64,000 nucleotides of DNA from Conchocele bisecta. Taxonomy: Eukaryota > Mollusca > Bivalvia > Lucinida > Thyasiridae. Numbering within the stretch: the stretch's first letter is position 1; every line of letters starts with the position of its first letter. The stretch covers positions 16,542,042-16,606,041 of the forward strand of contig CM055272.1 in assembly GCA_029237695.1 (NCBI GenBank), in the 5' to 3' direction. The notes beneath the pieces were generated by a model. That model had not been told where the DNA came from, ran no database searches, and saw only the letters and a program-made list of their open reading frames with translations. Positions 1 to 11,111 of this stretch are shown in pieces. Both the position numbers and the translations under genes were made by a program.

Positions 1-128
1 CAACAGCTAAGGCTAAGGTCATATAGAGACGGGTCCACAGTTTCAAGTCTCATCCTACAGACCAGTGGGAATTGGAAATACAGTGAAAGTATTTTTGATG
101 CCTAAGGCGAGGTCCAACCCCTCAGCCA
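1..128 (-). mobile_element. SINE M fragment
   Basis: On the minus strand it ends in the family tail (ATGACCTTAGC...GCTGTTG). The matching full copy is at 41541-41690. The 3' end runs off the window start. Confidence 0.6.
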
Positions 129-590
129 CAAATTGTTCCTTGAACATTTGGATTATAACCTGTGTATCTTTATCACTATGAAATGGACCAATCAATGCTG
201 ACAACATACACTGTATAACAGCCACCATTCAGGTTTGTAGGTCACGTCATATCAATATGGTCTCGACATGCAAGCATGGAAATCAATTTCGTGTACATGG
301 GAAAACTGGTGGTGATCCATTTGTAGTTAGGCCATCAAAAAAGTACTTGGTTCTCATATTACCGCGTCAGAAAAATCAATGCGCGTCAAGCATTTTATCG
401 TCATGTAAAAGTAAAACCATACTGTAAAATCGCCATATGATCAATAAAAAACACTACCATGCAAAAAAAATATGTTTAATCCAATCATGTCGGATGAAAA
501 TCTAGTGATTTTCCATGTCTAAAGAGGTTATATTAACTTTATAGAACACATTAGGCGGCTTGAAAAAAAGCAAAGATAACAGTGATAACT
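129..590. other. No recognisable feature
   Basis: AT-rich sequence without long ORFs or repeats that I can match elsewhere in the window. Confidence 0.5.
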
Positions 591-1015
591 AGAGCTCCAG
601 TTAAGGTGCGTAATTTAGAGGTAAATTTCTTATTTCTCCATCAAAAATGGCAAATTGGGAGTGCTTTAGAATCGTCTAGATGAGACGATTCTAAAGCACT
701 CCCAACTTGCCATTTTTGATGAAGAAATAAAAAAATTTCACCCCAAGTTGGTCAAATTACGCACCTTAACCCTTTCAACACCACAGACCTCTATAGAGAC
801 AATGTTTGCAAACAGTGCAGATCCAGATGAGCCGGCTCATAACGAGCCGTCTCATCAGGATCTCCACTGTTTGTTAATAATTTTAAACGTCGTACAGATT
901 ACCCTTTTAGAAGAATGGGATAATTTGAATGAACAAAATTAATGAAATAGCGTGAAACATTGGCATGGAACATCCTATTAAGTTACTTGGTGTTGAAAGG
1001 GTTAACTGGAGCTCT
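591..1015. mobile_element. Foldback element A1, interrupted by B1
   Basis: Ends are AGAGCTCCAGTTAAGG and its complement. The centre is a near-perfect hairpin at 635-725 (apex AGAATCGTCTC/GAGACGATTCT). At 766 the right arm is split by a B element; the arm resumes at 1002. Confidence 0.85.
770..1001 (+). mobile_element. TTAA element B1 (piggyBac-like MITE) nested in A1
   Basis: Terminal inverted repeats CCCTTTCAACACC / GGTGTTGAAAGGG are flanked by TTAA at 766-769 and 1002-1005. Intact A copies, such as the one at 4285-4473, have a single TTAA at this point and serve as the empty site. Length is 232 bp with no coding capacity. Confidence 0.9.
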
Positions 1016-1460
1016 GGATAACGTCACATTCTGCACACCTCGTGTCTGAGAACCAATGTACTATTTTTTATGGCTTTATATCTGTTAAAACTTGATAAGT
1101 ACGTTCACACAATTGTTCTTTCAATCCTGCAGTTTGGTTGACCGAGACTGAGCACAGCAGCTTAATCTCAACCAGCGAAACTTTGAGCATGAGAACCGAG
1201 TATGTACTCGGTACGTTTTATGGGCCCAGGAGGTCACCTTGGTCCCTCGTCCCTAAATTACCTTGTATATATAGCTGTTAGTGGGGATGTTAAACCCACT
1301 TAAACTCTCTTTCACTTTAAATTGTCACCTCTCTTAATGGCTGTGTTGTTTTGAGTGCCCCAACGCCATATTGTGGTTTTGAGGTGCTGTGGAACTGCAG
1401 ACTCCAGACTCTATTGGCGTATTTTAGGCACTTATTGTCGCGCCCGCTTGCGGAAAACGC

Positions 1461-1880
1461 GATATAGTCGGCACTTTGGTGTACGTACGTACGTACGTAC
1501 GTACGTACGTACGGTATGTACGTACGTAGTTACGTTACGTAGTAGTGTGTGTACGTACGGTACGTGTGTCCGGTTAAAGTTTTTGGTTAAGTTGTTTGGT
1601 TAAGTTTTTGGTTGAGTTCTTTGGTTAAAGTTTTTGGTTAAGTTTTTTGGTTAAGTTTTTTGGTTAAAGTTTTTCGTTATACTATATCTCTGCAACTGCT
1701 TTGCCCATTGCGATATAGTCGGCACTTTGGCGTACGTACGTACGTACGTACGTACGTACGTACGTACGTACGTGTGTCCGGTTAAAGTTTTTGGTTCAGT
1801 TGTTTGGTTAAGTTTTTTGGTTAAGTTTTTTGGTTTAAGTTTTTCGTTATACTATATCTCTGCAACTGCTTTGCCCATTA
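1461..1880 (+). repeat. Direct repeat pair with (GTAC)n microsatellites
   Basis: Two units start GATATAGTCGGCACTTTGG (1461 and 1710) and end near CTTTGCCCATT. Each contains a long GTAC/ACGT tract (1480-1567; 1731-1772) followed by GGTTAAGTTTTT-type repeats. The long Tyr-Val-Arg-Thr reading frames here are microsatellite artefacts. Confidence 0.8.
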
Positions 1881-2020
1881 CCTTGAAACTTTCGTCGTCG
1901 TCCGTGAACATTTTCAAACGTCTTCTCCTCGGTAACCATTGGGCCTATAGTCACCAAACTTCATGGTCATGGTCCTTAGGTAGGGGGTTTACAAAATTGT
2001 TAAAATGACGTCATTACGTA

Positions 2021-3320
2021 ATCCAAGATGGCCGCCGTCTAAAAATAGCACAAATTCTTCAAAAATCTTCTTCTCAAGAACCGCCAACCGGATTTTGACA
2101 AAACTTGGTAGGAATGATCGATGTACAATGCTCTTTCAAAGTTGTTAAAATGGTGACCCCAGGGTCAAAAATGGGCGTGGCCCGTGGGGTCAAATTGGGG
2201 TCAAATTTTATTTTTGACCAAATATGGTCATGTCATATATCAAATTGAAGGTATCAATGAGGCGATCACTCATGCATTTTTTGTCGAAATCGGATGGTTA
2301 TGTCATCCAAGATGGCTGCCGAAAGGTCAAAAGGTCGTTCTTTTATTAGATTTCAAAATTCTTCTTCACATGAACTGCTCGGCATGGTAGCCAAACTTAA
2401 AAGTTATGGTCCATGGGTGAAGCCTTTTCAGATTTGTTAGAATGGAGGTCATAGCTAATCCAAGATGGCCGCCGTCTAAAAATAGCATAAATTCTTAAAA
2501 AATCTTATGAACCGCCAGCCGAATTTCGACGAAACTTGGTAGGAATGATCGATGTACAATGCTCTTTCAAAGTTGTTAAAATGGTGACCCCGAGGTCAAA
2601 AATGGGCGTGGCCCGTGGGGTCAAATTGGGGTCAAATTTTATTTTTGACCTAATAGGGTCATGTTATATATCAAATCTAAGGTATCAATGAGGCGATCAC
2701 TCTCGTACATTTTTTGTCGAAATCGGATTGTTATGTCATCCATGATGGCCGCCAAAATGTCAAAATGTGTCTTTTATTAGGATTTAAAATTATTTTCACT
2801 GAACCGCTTGGATGGTAGCAAATTAAAAGTTATGATCCATGGGTGAACTTTTCGATTTGTTAAAAAGTAGGTATCGCTAATCAAGTGGCCGCCGTCTAAA
2901 AATAGAGAAATTCTTTCTTCTGACGGCCATTCGATTTCGACTAAACTTGGTAAAAATCGATTTACAATGCTCTTTCAAAGTTGTGAAAATGGACCCCGGG
3001 GTCAAAAATGGGCGTGGCCCGTGGGGTCAAATTTTATTTTTGACCGAATAATATGCTCATGTCATATATCAAATTGAAGGTATCGATGAGGCGATTGCTC
3101 TGGTGCAAGATTTGTCGGAATCGGATGATTTTAACATCCATGATGGCCACCAAAAGGTCCATTTATTCAAGATTTTGAATGTCTTTTTCTCAGGAACCAC
3201 ATGGCCGATGCTGGCCAAACTTCATAGGAAGTTAAGATCCTTGGGTGAAGCATTTTCAGATTTGGTAAAATGAGTCATCGCTTAATCCAAGATGACCGCC
3301 ATCTAAAAATAGCACAATTT
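2021..3320 (+). repeat. Tandem array of about 430-bp units, three copies
   Basis: The marker ATCCAAGATGGCCGCCGTCT recurs, with decay, near 2021, 2458, 2878 and 3284, giving spacings of about 437, 420 and 406. Each unit also contains GGGCGTGGCCCGTGGGGTC. No ORF spans a unit. Confidence 0.85.
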
Positions 3321-3514
3321 TTTTTAAAACACATAAACTCAATGTCACATTCTCCTCTGGTGTTCATGGAGTTAGGTGAGCGAATTAGGGCCATCATGGC
3401 CTTCTTGTTTGGTTAAGTTTTTTGGTTAAAGTTTTTCGTTGTACTATATCTTTTTTTTTAGTGTCCATGCCTCGCCACAAGGTGCGACATGCAGGCCGCG
3501 GCCATCTAGTTTTT

Positions 3515-3822
3515 TAGAAGAATACGCATTGATTATCAAAAGTGGGAGTACAAATGTGAAAATACGCATCTATTATCAAAAGTGGGAGTACAAATACGCA
3601 TTGATTTGCAAATTGAGTGGTGAAAATACTGCAATAAATTTGAAAATTTACTTAGTTGTAAGAGAATTTTTAAAAATTCTTTATTTTTTATCATTTGTTC
3701 CCTATTTAATACTTAGGAAGAGAAAATCAATAATAGATTTGTAAAAGTAAAATACACATTGAATTTGAAATCTGGGGGTATAATACTGGAGATCTTTAGA
3801 CACACCATTTATCTGAAGCTCT
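3515..3822 (+). mobile_element. Element G1, 5'-damaged
   Basis: Matches the G family internally (GAATACGCATTGATTATC, TTTGAAATCTGGGGGTATAA) and ends near CTGAAGCTCTG. The left terminus is missing. Confidence 0.7.
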
Positions 3823-3929
3823 GTGACTGGAGAAATGGGGTGTATTACATGCATTGTGGTTTGCGAGCTCGCCTGCAGTCCGATTTTTCAGGATCTACGT
3901 TTGTTAGCATGGCGTGTGTTTCAGTGACT

Positions 3930-3993
3930 AAATAGCGAACAGTGCAGACCCTGATCAGACTACTGTAGATCAGAGTCTACAGTGGTCGCAAAA
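3930..3993. mobile_element. J fragment
   Basis: AACAGTGCAGACCCTGATCAG followed by its approximate complement, ending CAGTGGTCGCA. This is the J-type core without its ends. Confidence 0.5.
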
Positions 3994-4284
3994 GTGATGA
4001 TCCGAGTGTACTAGTGTTTTATCTACAATTTTGAGTTGGTCTTTCTGAAAAAAATAGCGTGTCATCCTATGGAAAAATAATATTCTTTTTGAAATTTTGG
4101 TGTGTCCAATATAAAAAAGTGTGTATTTGACGATAAATGAGTCAGTGGTCTACAAAAGTGATAATGCCTATTTATCCAGCTGTGGCCACAAATCAATTCT
4201 GCCTGCATGGTGACTAATTATGCTGACTATGGCACGTTTATTATGGACAATACAAGATAATAACTCTCCAGCAATACAATATAT

Positions 4285-4473
4285 AGAGCTCCAGTTAAGG
4301 TGCGTAATTCGGAGGTAAATTTCTTATTTCTCCATCAAAAATGGCAAATTGGGAGTGCTTTAGAATCGTCTCAATGAGACGATTCTAAAGCACTCCCAAC
4401 TTGCCATTTTTGATGAAGAAATAACAAAATTTCCCCCCAAGTTGGTCAAATTACGCACCTTAACTGGAGCTCT
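4285..4473. mobile_element. Foldback element A2, intact
   Basis: Complete 189-bp copy with AGAGCTCCAGTTAAGG ends, an uninterrupted TTAA near its right end and a hairpin apex at 4370-4390. It is the best reference copy for the B1 empty site. Confidence 0.85.
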
Positions 4474-5049
4474 GCAATATATATATACAGCATGTTACAC
4501 ACCCATTTACAAGGTTAGAAGACACCAAATGGTGCGAAATCGCCCAGGGTGTATGCAAAAGTAGTCCGGTATAAAAAAATAGTCCGGGTGTTTTGAGGTC
4601 ACAGACACCGTTTGCTTGCAAATCTTGATCCATTACTACCCAGTTTCACTTGAGGAACATTTTGGGGTGCCTTTAACACCAGTTTTGAGCATATTTGTAG
4701 CATTTAAAAGAAAACACTGAACCTGTTGGTCACTTGATGTAAACGGAGTTTCCGTGGCCAAAAAATGTACACAATATTGAAGGATATGACAAGGTTGGAT
4801 TTTTCTTTCTTAGGAGTAAGTGAACCTATTGTTTAGTTCATGCAGAACCAGTACAGACTGGCTGCAGGTCATGTACAAGTGGGTCCCACAGCATCCATAC
4901 GAATAGTGAAAGTAGGAGAGACTGGCCTTATTGGATGGCATTCGGTTAAATTATATAGTAAAACTATTTGGTGGTGTCTAACCTACAATGTTCATAGTCT
5001 CCACAGACAAAATTATACATTTATGTATGATTAACCACTGACTGAAAGT

Positions 5050-6140
5050 AGAGCTCCAGATAAGGTGCGTATTGGCGTACATGACACACTTATTTTAGCC
5101 GAATACACATTGATTATCAAGGTGGGAGAATAAAAAACTCACAACAATATGTGAAAATACGCATTGATTTGCAAATTGAGTGGTTAAAATACTGCAATAA
5201 AATTGAAAATTACTTAGTTTAGCTGCAACCAGCAAGCTGGTTGCTTTTTTGCAGCTCATATAAGTGAATTTTTAAAATATATATACAGTCAAACTTGCAT
5301 TAAGCGACCACCCAAGGGAGACACCAAAAATGGTCGCTTAGAACAATGGTCTCACAAAAAAAAAAACTGGTACTGGTATATCCGGTTATATGGTTTAATA
5401 TTCGGAATCAGGAAATCGCGAATATTAAACACTAACATAGATATAAATACATTAGAATACCACCGGTAATGTTTACTGTCCACTTTTCTGAATTATTCAG
5501 GCTTTAATTCATCAAAATAGATGAAAGAATTTGAATGTTATTGCGAAATAAAATCTCCCAGCTGAAATTGCAAATAGGTATGAGTTAATTCCCTTTAGTA
5601 ATCACTAAGAGTGAGTTCAAGCTTAAACTATGGTTACTGAACTATAGTTCAATTTTAATCAACCGCGAACGCAGACTGGTTCGACCAGTGACGTCATACA
5701 TCTACTATAGTTACTAGCCAAAAGACGCCTGTTCTTCCAGTTTCAAATGGCGGCGAATAGGTAAAAAGTTCTAGAGAGCGGGAAATTTACATGGAAATTG
5801 TCTACTAGACATGCGCAATGCATCTACTATAGTACGAACCCGAACTTGAACCGAACTCGCTGTAAGGAAACTAGCGATTCAGAACAAGGTTTCAGGTCAA
5901 TAATCATAAACAATGCAACATTCACACTTTGACAGTGACCGTGAAAGTGGTCGCTTAAGACAAGTCGCTTAATGCGCAAGTTTCACTGTATATATTATCA
6001 GTTGTTCCCTATTTAATAAGGAAGAAAATCTATAATACATTTGTAAAAGTAAAGTACGCATTGAATTTGAAATCTGGGGTATAATAATGATTTATAATAA
6101 TGATTTATACTCTTTAGAGTCACAACTTATCTGGAGCTCT
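5050..6140 (+). mobile_element. Element G2, interrupted by U
   Basis: Starts AGAGCTCCAGATAAGGTGC and ends TTATCTGGAGCTCT. G sequence stops at 5285 and resumes at 5989 across the U insertion. Confidence 0.8.
5286..5988. mobile_element. TA-flanked DNA element U nested in G2
   Basis: 703 bp with imperfect inverted ends CAGTCAAACTTGCATTAAGC and GCTTAATGCGCAAGTTTCACTG's complement, flanked by TA (5284-5285, 5989-5990). CAGT ends plus TA suggest the Tc1/mariner/pogo group. There is no transposase ORF. Confidence 0.75.
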
Positions 6141-6320
6141 AATGACAGCGCAATGTTAACGGTATTGACCAATCTTTTCTATCACAATTGCATTCTTTGG
6201 TTGGTACGAGCTTGAAGCAATTTCCTTGTATTTTTGGTGTGAATTTTAGCATGTTAGCATAAAGTCGAGATGGTTCAAATGAGTGGTCACAGCATTATAC
6301 TTTCATAGAGAAATATTTAA

Positions 6321-7118
6321 CCCTTTCTACACGACAGACCTCTTTAGGCGTGTTTGCAGTGTAGATCCAGATGAGCCGTCTCATCAGGATCTGCACTTTT
6401 TGTAAGTCATTATGCCCCTATGCGATAGCAAGGGGAGCATATTTTCGTTGCTCTTGAGGCTCCGTCCGTCTGTGTACATGTACGTAAAAAAGTTTGTAAG
6501 AGTTTCTCCAACATGTAATATCTTCCAATATGACGCGAAGAGTTTCTCCAACATGTAATATCTTTCAATATGACGCGAAGAGTTTCTCCAACATGTAATA
6601 TCTTCCAATATTACGCGAAGAGTTTCTCCAACATGTAATATCTTTCAATATGACGCGAAGAGTTTCTCCAATGTAATAATCTTTCAATATGACGCGAAGA
6701 GTTTCTCCAACATGTAATATCTTCCAATATGACGAAGAGTTTCTCCAACATGTAATATCTTCCAATATTACGCGAAGGATTGCTTTGATACTCGGACACT
6801 TGAATCACCTGAATATTAGTCACACACTCGCGCCACCATTAACACGACCTTGATTGACATTTGTCACCTTCGAAATGTCGATGAAACACTTAGCCATTGT
6901 GTTTTGTGGCTTTGCCTCGTTTCGTGTTCTTTTTTTATGGTCCAGTATGCCAGGGGGTATGCCCATGTTTTACAAACATAATCTCTAGTTTTCGTATTGT
7001 TTAGAACAATAATATAAATATTGTAAATGGACTAGTCTGAAAATCATTTTGTGAAGCTTGAACTGGTCCTTAAATTAACATATCACAGTCAAATCTAGTT
7101 ATTTAGGGTTGCAAGGGT
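6321..7118 (+). mobile_element. B2 element with foreign interior
   Basis: A B-type left end (CCCTTTCTACACGAC) follows TTAA at 6317, and a B-type right end (GTTATTTAGGG...GGGTTTAAA) lies near 7118. The middle holds a minisatellite and other DNA, so this is either an expanded B element or one with a nested insertion. Confidence 0.5.
6500..6779 (+). repeat. 40-bp minisatellite, seven units
   Basis: Unit begins GAGTTTCTCCAACATGTAAT and ends AATATGACGCGAA. Units differ by single bases and short deletions. The repeated Leu-Glu-Lys-Leu-Phe frames on the minus strand are artefacts. Confidence 0.9.
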
Positions 7119-7513
7119 TTAAAATAATTCATTTAAAAATTCCATATTCCTATAGGGGTTTAAAACCCTTTGATCTGTATCGGGAGACTGGCCCTAAGTG
7201 TACATATTTCATGACCAGTATGTTTATATCCTGTGTTGCCAGTAGCGTGTTATAAACACCACCTCGGGTGTTATCTCAATCTTTCACCTGTGATGGACCG
7301 GGAATGTACATATAATTTCTACACCTGATCCTGGCTTGACCTCCGTGCGGGAATGTTATTTCTACACCTGACCCGCTTGTTCAACTCAACCACAGACTGA
7401 CTTTATAGTGTTTGCAACAAGTGTTCCTAAATGCATATGCAAATTAGTCTGATCAGGATATAATATTTTTTTTACTGATAGCAGTTTCCCTCAATTGGTG
7501 AATGTAATATCTC
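7119..7513. other. No gene; short local duplication
   Basis: Contains two near-copies of TTTCTACACCTGA with flanks near 7310-7375. Nothing else was recognised. Confidence 0.4.
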
Positions 7514-7517
7514 TTAA

Positions 7518-7739
7518 CCCATTACAGACGGGATACACTTTTAGTAGTATGAACCTTTTGAGAGAAAAATATCCCTATTTTCTTTATATCCTTTCGAAAG
7601 TATATGTTGTTACCACTCATTTGAACCGTCTCGACGAGACGGTTCAAATGAGTTGTAACAACATATACCTTTATCGATGAATGAACAAAATAATGAGATT
7701 TTTTCAACAAAAATTATCGTATCTTCAGACTGAAATGGG
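7518..7739. mobile_element. TTAA element D1
   Basis: TTAA at 7514-7517 and 7740-7743, with ends CCCATTACAG / CTGAAATGGG. The central palindrome includes TTGAACCGTCTCGACGAGAC and its arm. Length is 222 bp. Confidence 0.85.
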
Positions 7740-7963
7740 TTAAAAAGCAGGAGATTTTATGTGTCTCTCGCTGCCAGTGTTGGTTTTTATTTTGCACTTT
7801 TGGGGGGGAAGGGGGTCGGTGCCTTTTGGAGAATTCCCCTATTGTCGATCTCATGTCGTGATAAAAGATTGACAATCGGGTGGGTGAAAAAAAGCACTGA
7901 CTGCTCATGCTCGACAATACGTTCCCTCGACAAGAACCTAGCTACACCAATGTATTCCATTAA

Positions 7964-8144
7964 CCCATTAATATTTTATTTATTTTTGTTATTTCTCAAT
8001 GAAAGTATATGTTGTGACCACTCATTTGAACCGTCTCGACGAGACGGTTCAAATGGTGGTCGCGACATGTACTTCTGAGCGCATAGAAGGAAAATATTTA
8101 GGATTTTCCGCAAACATAATGGCATATCCTCGGCATTAAAAGGG
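7964..8144. mobile_element. TTAA element D2
   Basis: Flanked by TTAA (7960-7963; 8145-8148). Contains the D palindrome GAACCGTCTCGACGAGACGG. Length is 181 bp; the right half has diverged. Confidence 0.75.
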
Positions 8145-8148
8145 TTAA

Positions 8149-8300
8149 GTTCACAAGCCAGCTCATCTGGATCTCTGGCCTTAAATGACCTTAGCTTTTG
8201 ATAGGCCGTTAAACACCAATAAACAAACAAACAAACAAACTCATCTGGATCTACACAGATTGAGAACCTTAGGATTGTGGTCTGTGGTGTTGAAATGGTT
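8149..8300 (-). mobile_element. Truncated B8 carrying a SINE N tail
   Basis: Minus-strand B sequence ends GGTCTGTGGTGTTGAAA near 8299, with TTAC where TTAA is expected. It is split by a SINE N tail at 8175-8239. Confidence 0.6.
8175..8239 (+). mobile_element. SINE N, 5'-truncated to 65 bp
   Basis: Only the 3' tail is present: GGCCTTAAATGACC through TAGGCCGTTAAAC and (AAAC)n. It is bracketed by 13-bp target duplications CTCATCTGGATCT (8162-8174; 8240-8252), the mark of target-primed reverse transcription. Confidence 0.9.
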
Positions 8301-8570
8301 ACGGCCGGTTAGCTTGTCAGTGGTATGGCTTGTTAGTGGTATCGATTGTCCCCTGTCACTCGGTCTGCCTCCTTGGCATACACGTACATGTGTAATCTCG
8401 TGTCAGATACACCGCTTCTCTAGGATCTGGCATTACGACTGTCTGGCTGAATTGTGGCCGTCACTGGAGAAATGCCGCTTATGGCATTTGGTAGATTTCA
8501 AATTTCTAATCTTCTGAAGACTGTCAAGGAATCAAAACTACAAGTTAGAAGTATTATTGGGCGTTGCATT

Positions 8571-8862
8571 AATGGAATGGCGAACAGTGCAGACCCTGAT
8601 CAGGCTGATCTGGGACTACACTAATCGCATAACCCATAAGCCAATATTTCTCCAGTCGTAGCCACAATGTTAGTTTGTGCATACATTAGTCGCACAAACG
8701 TGAAGAGCCGTCTCATCAGAATCTACACTTTTTGCATGTAGTTTTCATATTTTTGAAGAACAAAAACTCTCCTTTTCATAAACGGACTAATCTGAAATTA
8801 ATTTGTGACAACTGGATTGGCTGCAAAATTAACATCAAAATCCATTCCAGGGGGTGAAAGTG
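8571..8862. mobile_element. Adjacent J and B fragments
   Basis: J right half (8571-8670, ending CTCCAGTCGTAGCCACA) is followed by B right half (about 8698-8862, ending GGGGGTGAAAGTGTTAA). Confidence 0.6.
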
Positions 8863-8921
8863 TTAATGTCTACTGACCTCAGACAGCTAACTAAGGTATA
8901 GAGCGCAGGTGGTGGTGTATA

Positions 8922-9358
8922 TAGAGAATAGTAGGTTAGTGCCGTGAATGGGAAAACATATCCGGCAAGGCTCAAGAATTTCTTTATTTCTCATCAGAAG
9001 TATATGTTGTGACCACTCATTTGAACCGTCTCGCCGAGACGGTTCAAATGAGTGGTCACAACATAAATTTTGATTCAGAAATAAGGAAAATAGATAGAGA
9101 ATAGTAGGTTAGTGCCGTGAATGGGAAAAAATATCTGGCAAGGCTCAGGAAATGGGATGGGCGAGGCTCTGCCGAGCACATCCCATTTCCGTGCCGCGCC
9201 AGATATTTTTTCTCATTCACGGCACTAACCTACTATTCTATTTATCCCGTCAACACCTACAAATGGCTGTAGAATGCAAAAATTGTATTGACTGGATATC
9301 AAAAATGTTTCACGGCACCATGTTTCACGGCACATACGCACTGTGTTGACGGGATAAA
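8922..9358. mobile_element. Composite element E1 with D-type core
   Basis: A 55-bp E end (TAGAGAATAGTAGGTTAGTG, 8922-8976), a D-type palindrome (about 8985-9085), then a complete E unit. The E unit has a hairpin at 9094-9245 and an outer inverted pair TTATCCCGTCAACAC / GTGTTGACGGGATAA. Confidence 0.75.
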
Positions 9359-9563
9359 TTAAAACAGACTGGTTACAATTAGAAAATATGTGTAGTACCT
9401 TATAAGGCTTACCTATGGAAGCGTCCTGGTGCCAGTGCTAAACTATTTTTATCTCCTAATTAGGACTTACTATCTCCTAATTAGGACTTACTATCTGTGC
9501 AATACTAAAAAATGATTTAATTAGGAGATACTACTAACTCCTAATCTTTCTGCCTCATTCCAG

Positions 9564-9880
9564 TAGCTTTTTCACCAACATTGCAAAGTATACTTATCTA
9601 GCAAAGTATACTTTGAGGGAGTAATCATTTATTTTCCCCGAAATGCATTATGTCATGTATAACTAACCACTGCATATATTTGATGATTAAAAGTACGCAG
9701 AATTATTATACTGTAAATTAATATACTGAATTTATTACATTATCATAGCCAAAATGGCTGTGATAATGTAATAAATGCAGTATTATAAAAAATAATATAT
9801 TTATCCTAAAATTGAAAATTTCTCCCTCAAAGTATACTTTGCTAGATAAGTATACTTTGCAATGTTGGTGAAGTAGGCTA
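9564..9880. mobile_element. H1 foldback element
   Basis: TAGC...GGCTA ends. Internal CAAAGTATACTT repeats flank a central palindrome around CACAGCCAAAATGGCTGTG. Flanks are CAG (9561-9563) and CTG (9881-9883). Confidence 0.85.
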
Positions 9881-9954
9881 CTGGTGTATCTTCATAGCCA
9901 CCGACTGTAATCTTGTCGGGCTACGTAACTGTCAAGCACATGCAATTGATTGAT

Positions 9955-10014
9955 CCCTATATGACCTTAGCTGTTGCTGGGACGTTAAACCCAATCATTT
10001 TCACTTTTCACTCA
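9955..10014 (+). mobile_element. SINE M tail fragment
   Basis: ATGACCTTAGCTGTTGCTGG followed by GACGTTAAACCC. It lies immediately upstream of coding exon 1. Confidence 0.6.
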
Positions 10015-10064
10015 ATAGATCAATTCTTTGTTTGCCTACAAGCTACATACTACATGTATTCCAG

Positions 10065-11085
10065 ATTCCACTGGGATAGAATCGGATCCCAAGGCCATGT
10101 CACCAACTGTGGCCAACACATCGGCTGTACCGCCAGACGTAGAAGCCCCAACGACGCCCATCCAGCCATCCAGCCCACATGTGACCGAAGGAAGCCTGGA
10201 GACGACGTCGAACCATGAACAAATGGAGGTAGACACGAACGATGACATACAAAGTGCGACTGTGTTTGGATTTAATCCTCCCTCTCTGTCGTTGGACCGG
10301 TCAGAAGGGACACCGACAGACCCGGATACGAAGTCGCCGTTTGTTGGGGCGGCTGACAGTCATGGAGCCAGCAGTCCCGTTAAAACGCTTCTGCAGTCGG
10401 CCACGGCGGCGGTTGCGAACATTCCGACATCAATTAATCCCGATTTACAGCTACCAACATTGGACCGGTCATCTCTAGATATATTAGTCAGCGACGGAAA
10501 CGATTTCCGGCTTGACAAAACGGTGTTTTTTCCGGAAGCGTCCGAGACTCCTCGAACAGACTCGAGTACCGCGGCTGTGCCGCCGATGACAATTCCCCTC
10601 GACTACAACGCGCCATGGATCGTGATGGTCAGTATGTACTGGAACGACCTCCCAGCCATCATGATCAACAATCTCCCGTTCGTGCGGCTCGTCGACATCC
10701 ACAAACAAATCCTGCCCGCGAAGGACACAGGCATCTTGAAGAAGCGTTGCCAACTGATGAGCGTCCTTGTGTTGAACTGCTCGGAAATGCAGCGATACTT
10801 TCTCGTACAGTACGGCAAAGCATTTAATTCCAAAAGTACCCTGATTGTTTCGAAGGACGATGCTAAAATTCTCATCGGCTATTACGTGGATCCTCAGCCG
10901 AAAGTGAAACCCCACGAAGACCGGAAGTCGATCATCGAACATCGGAGACTGCAGCTACGGAGGATCGCGCTGGCTCGGCGGGCGGCAATTCGGGCAGAGA
11001 AGGAGAAGGGGGCAGAGATGAAATCTCCCCAGGTCGACACCGCTGGGCTGGTACCGGCACTCGAACCCACCCCAGAAACCAACAG
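10065..11085 (+). CDS. Divergent Ski/Sno/Dach-family nuclear protein, first coding exon in view
   Basis: The exon runs from a candidate acceptor (ATTCCAG, weak pyrimidine tract) to a strong donor AACAG|GTAAGC. The first in-frame ATG is at 10097 with G at -3; an in-frame stop at 10016 lies just upstream, so I take 10097 as the start. It encodes 329 residues plus two bases of an Arg codon. Residues 1-170 are Pro/Ser/Thr-rich and probably disordered. Residues about 178-263 look like a DHD (Ski/Sno/Dac) fold: a Leu/Val-rich start, KKRCQLMSVLVLNCSEMQR, then a TLIVSKDDAKIL segment matching the family's 'I(T/S)K.DAE.L' helix. The family's CLPQ motif is not kept. Residues 273-309 are a strongly basic helix with many Arg and Lys. 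Ski-family proteins are nuclear corepressors in TGF-beta/Smad signalling; that role here is inferred. The domain is weak by eye and rests partly on the exon 2 match. An upstream 5' exon is likely but was not identified. Confidence 0.75.
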
Positions 11086-11111
11086 GTAAGCAGTTTGGTT
11101 TATCAGTGTTT

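Noticed and set aside
338..1222. Possible inverted repeat between 338-363 and 1048-1073
   Set aside because: The match around GAGAACCAA..GTAC is short and imperfect, and no termini or second copy support an element.
1355..2008. Tyr-Val-Arg-Thr repeat ORFs
   Set aside because: Translation of GTAC microsatellites, not protein.
10484..10942. 152-codon minus-strand ORF
   Set aside because: Antisense shadow of the Ski-like exon 1; the plus frame has domain and splice support.
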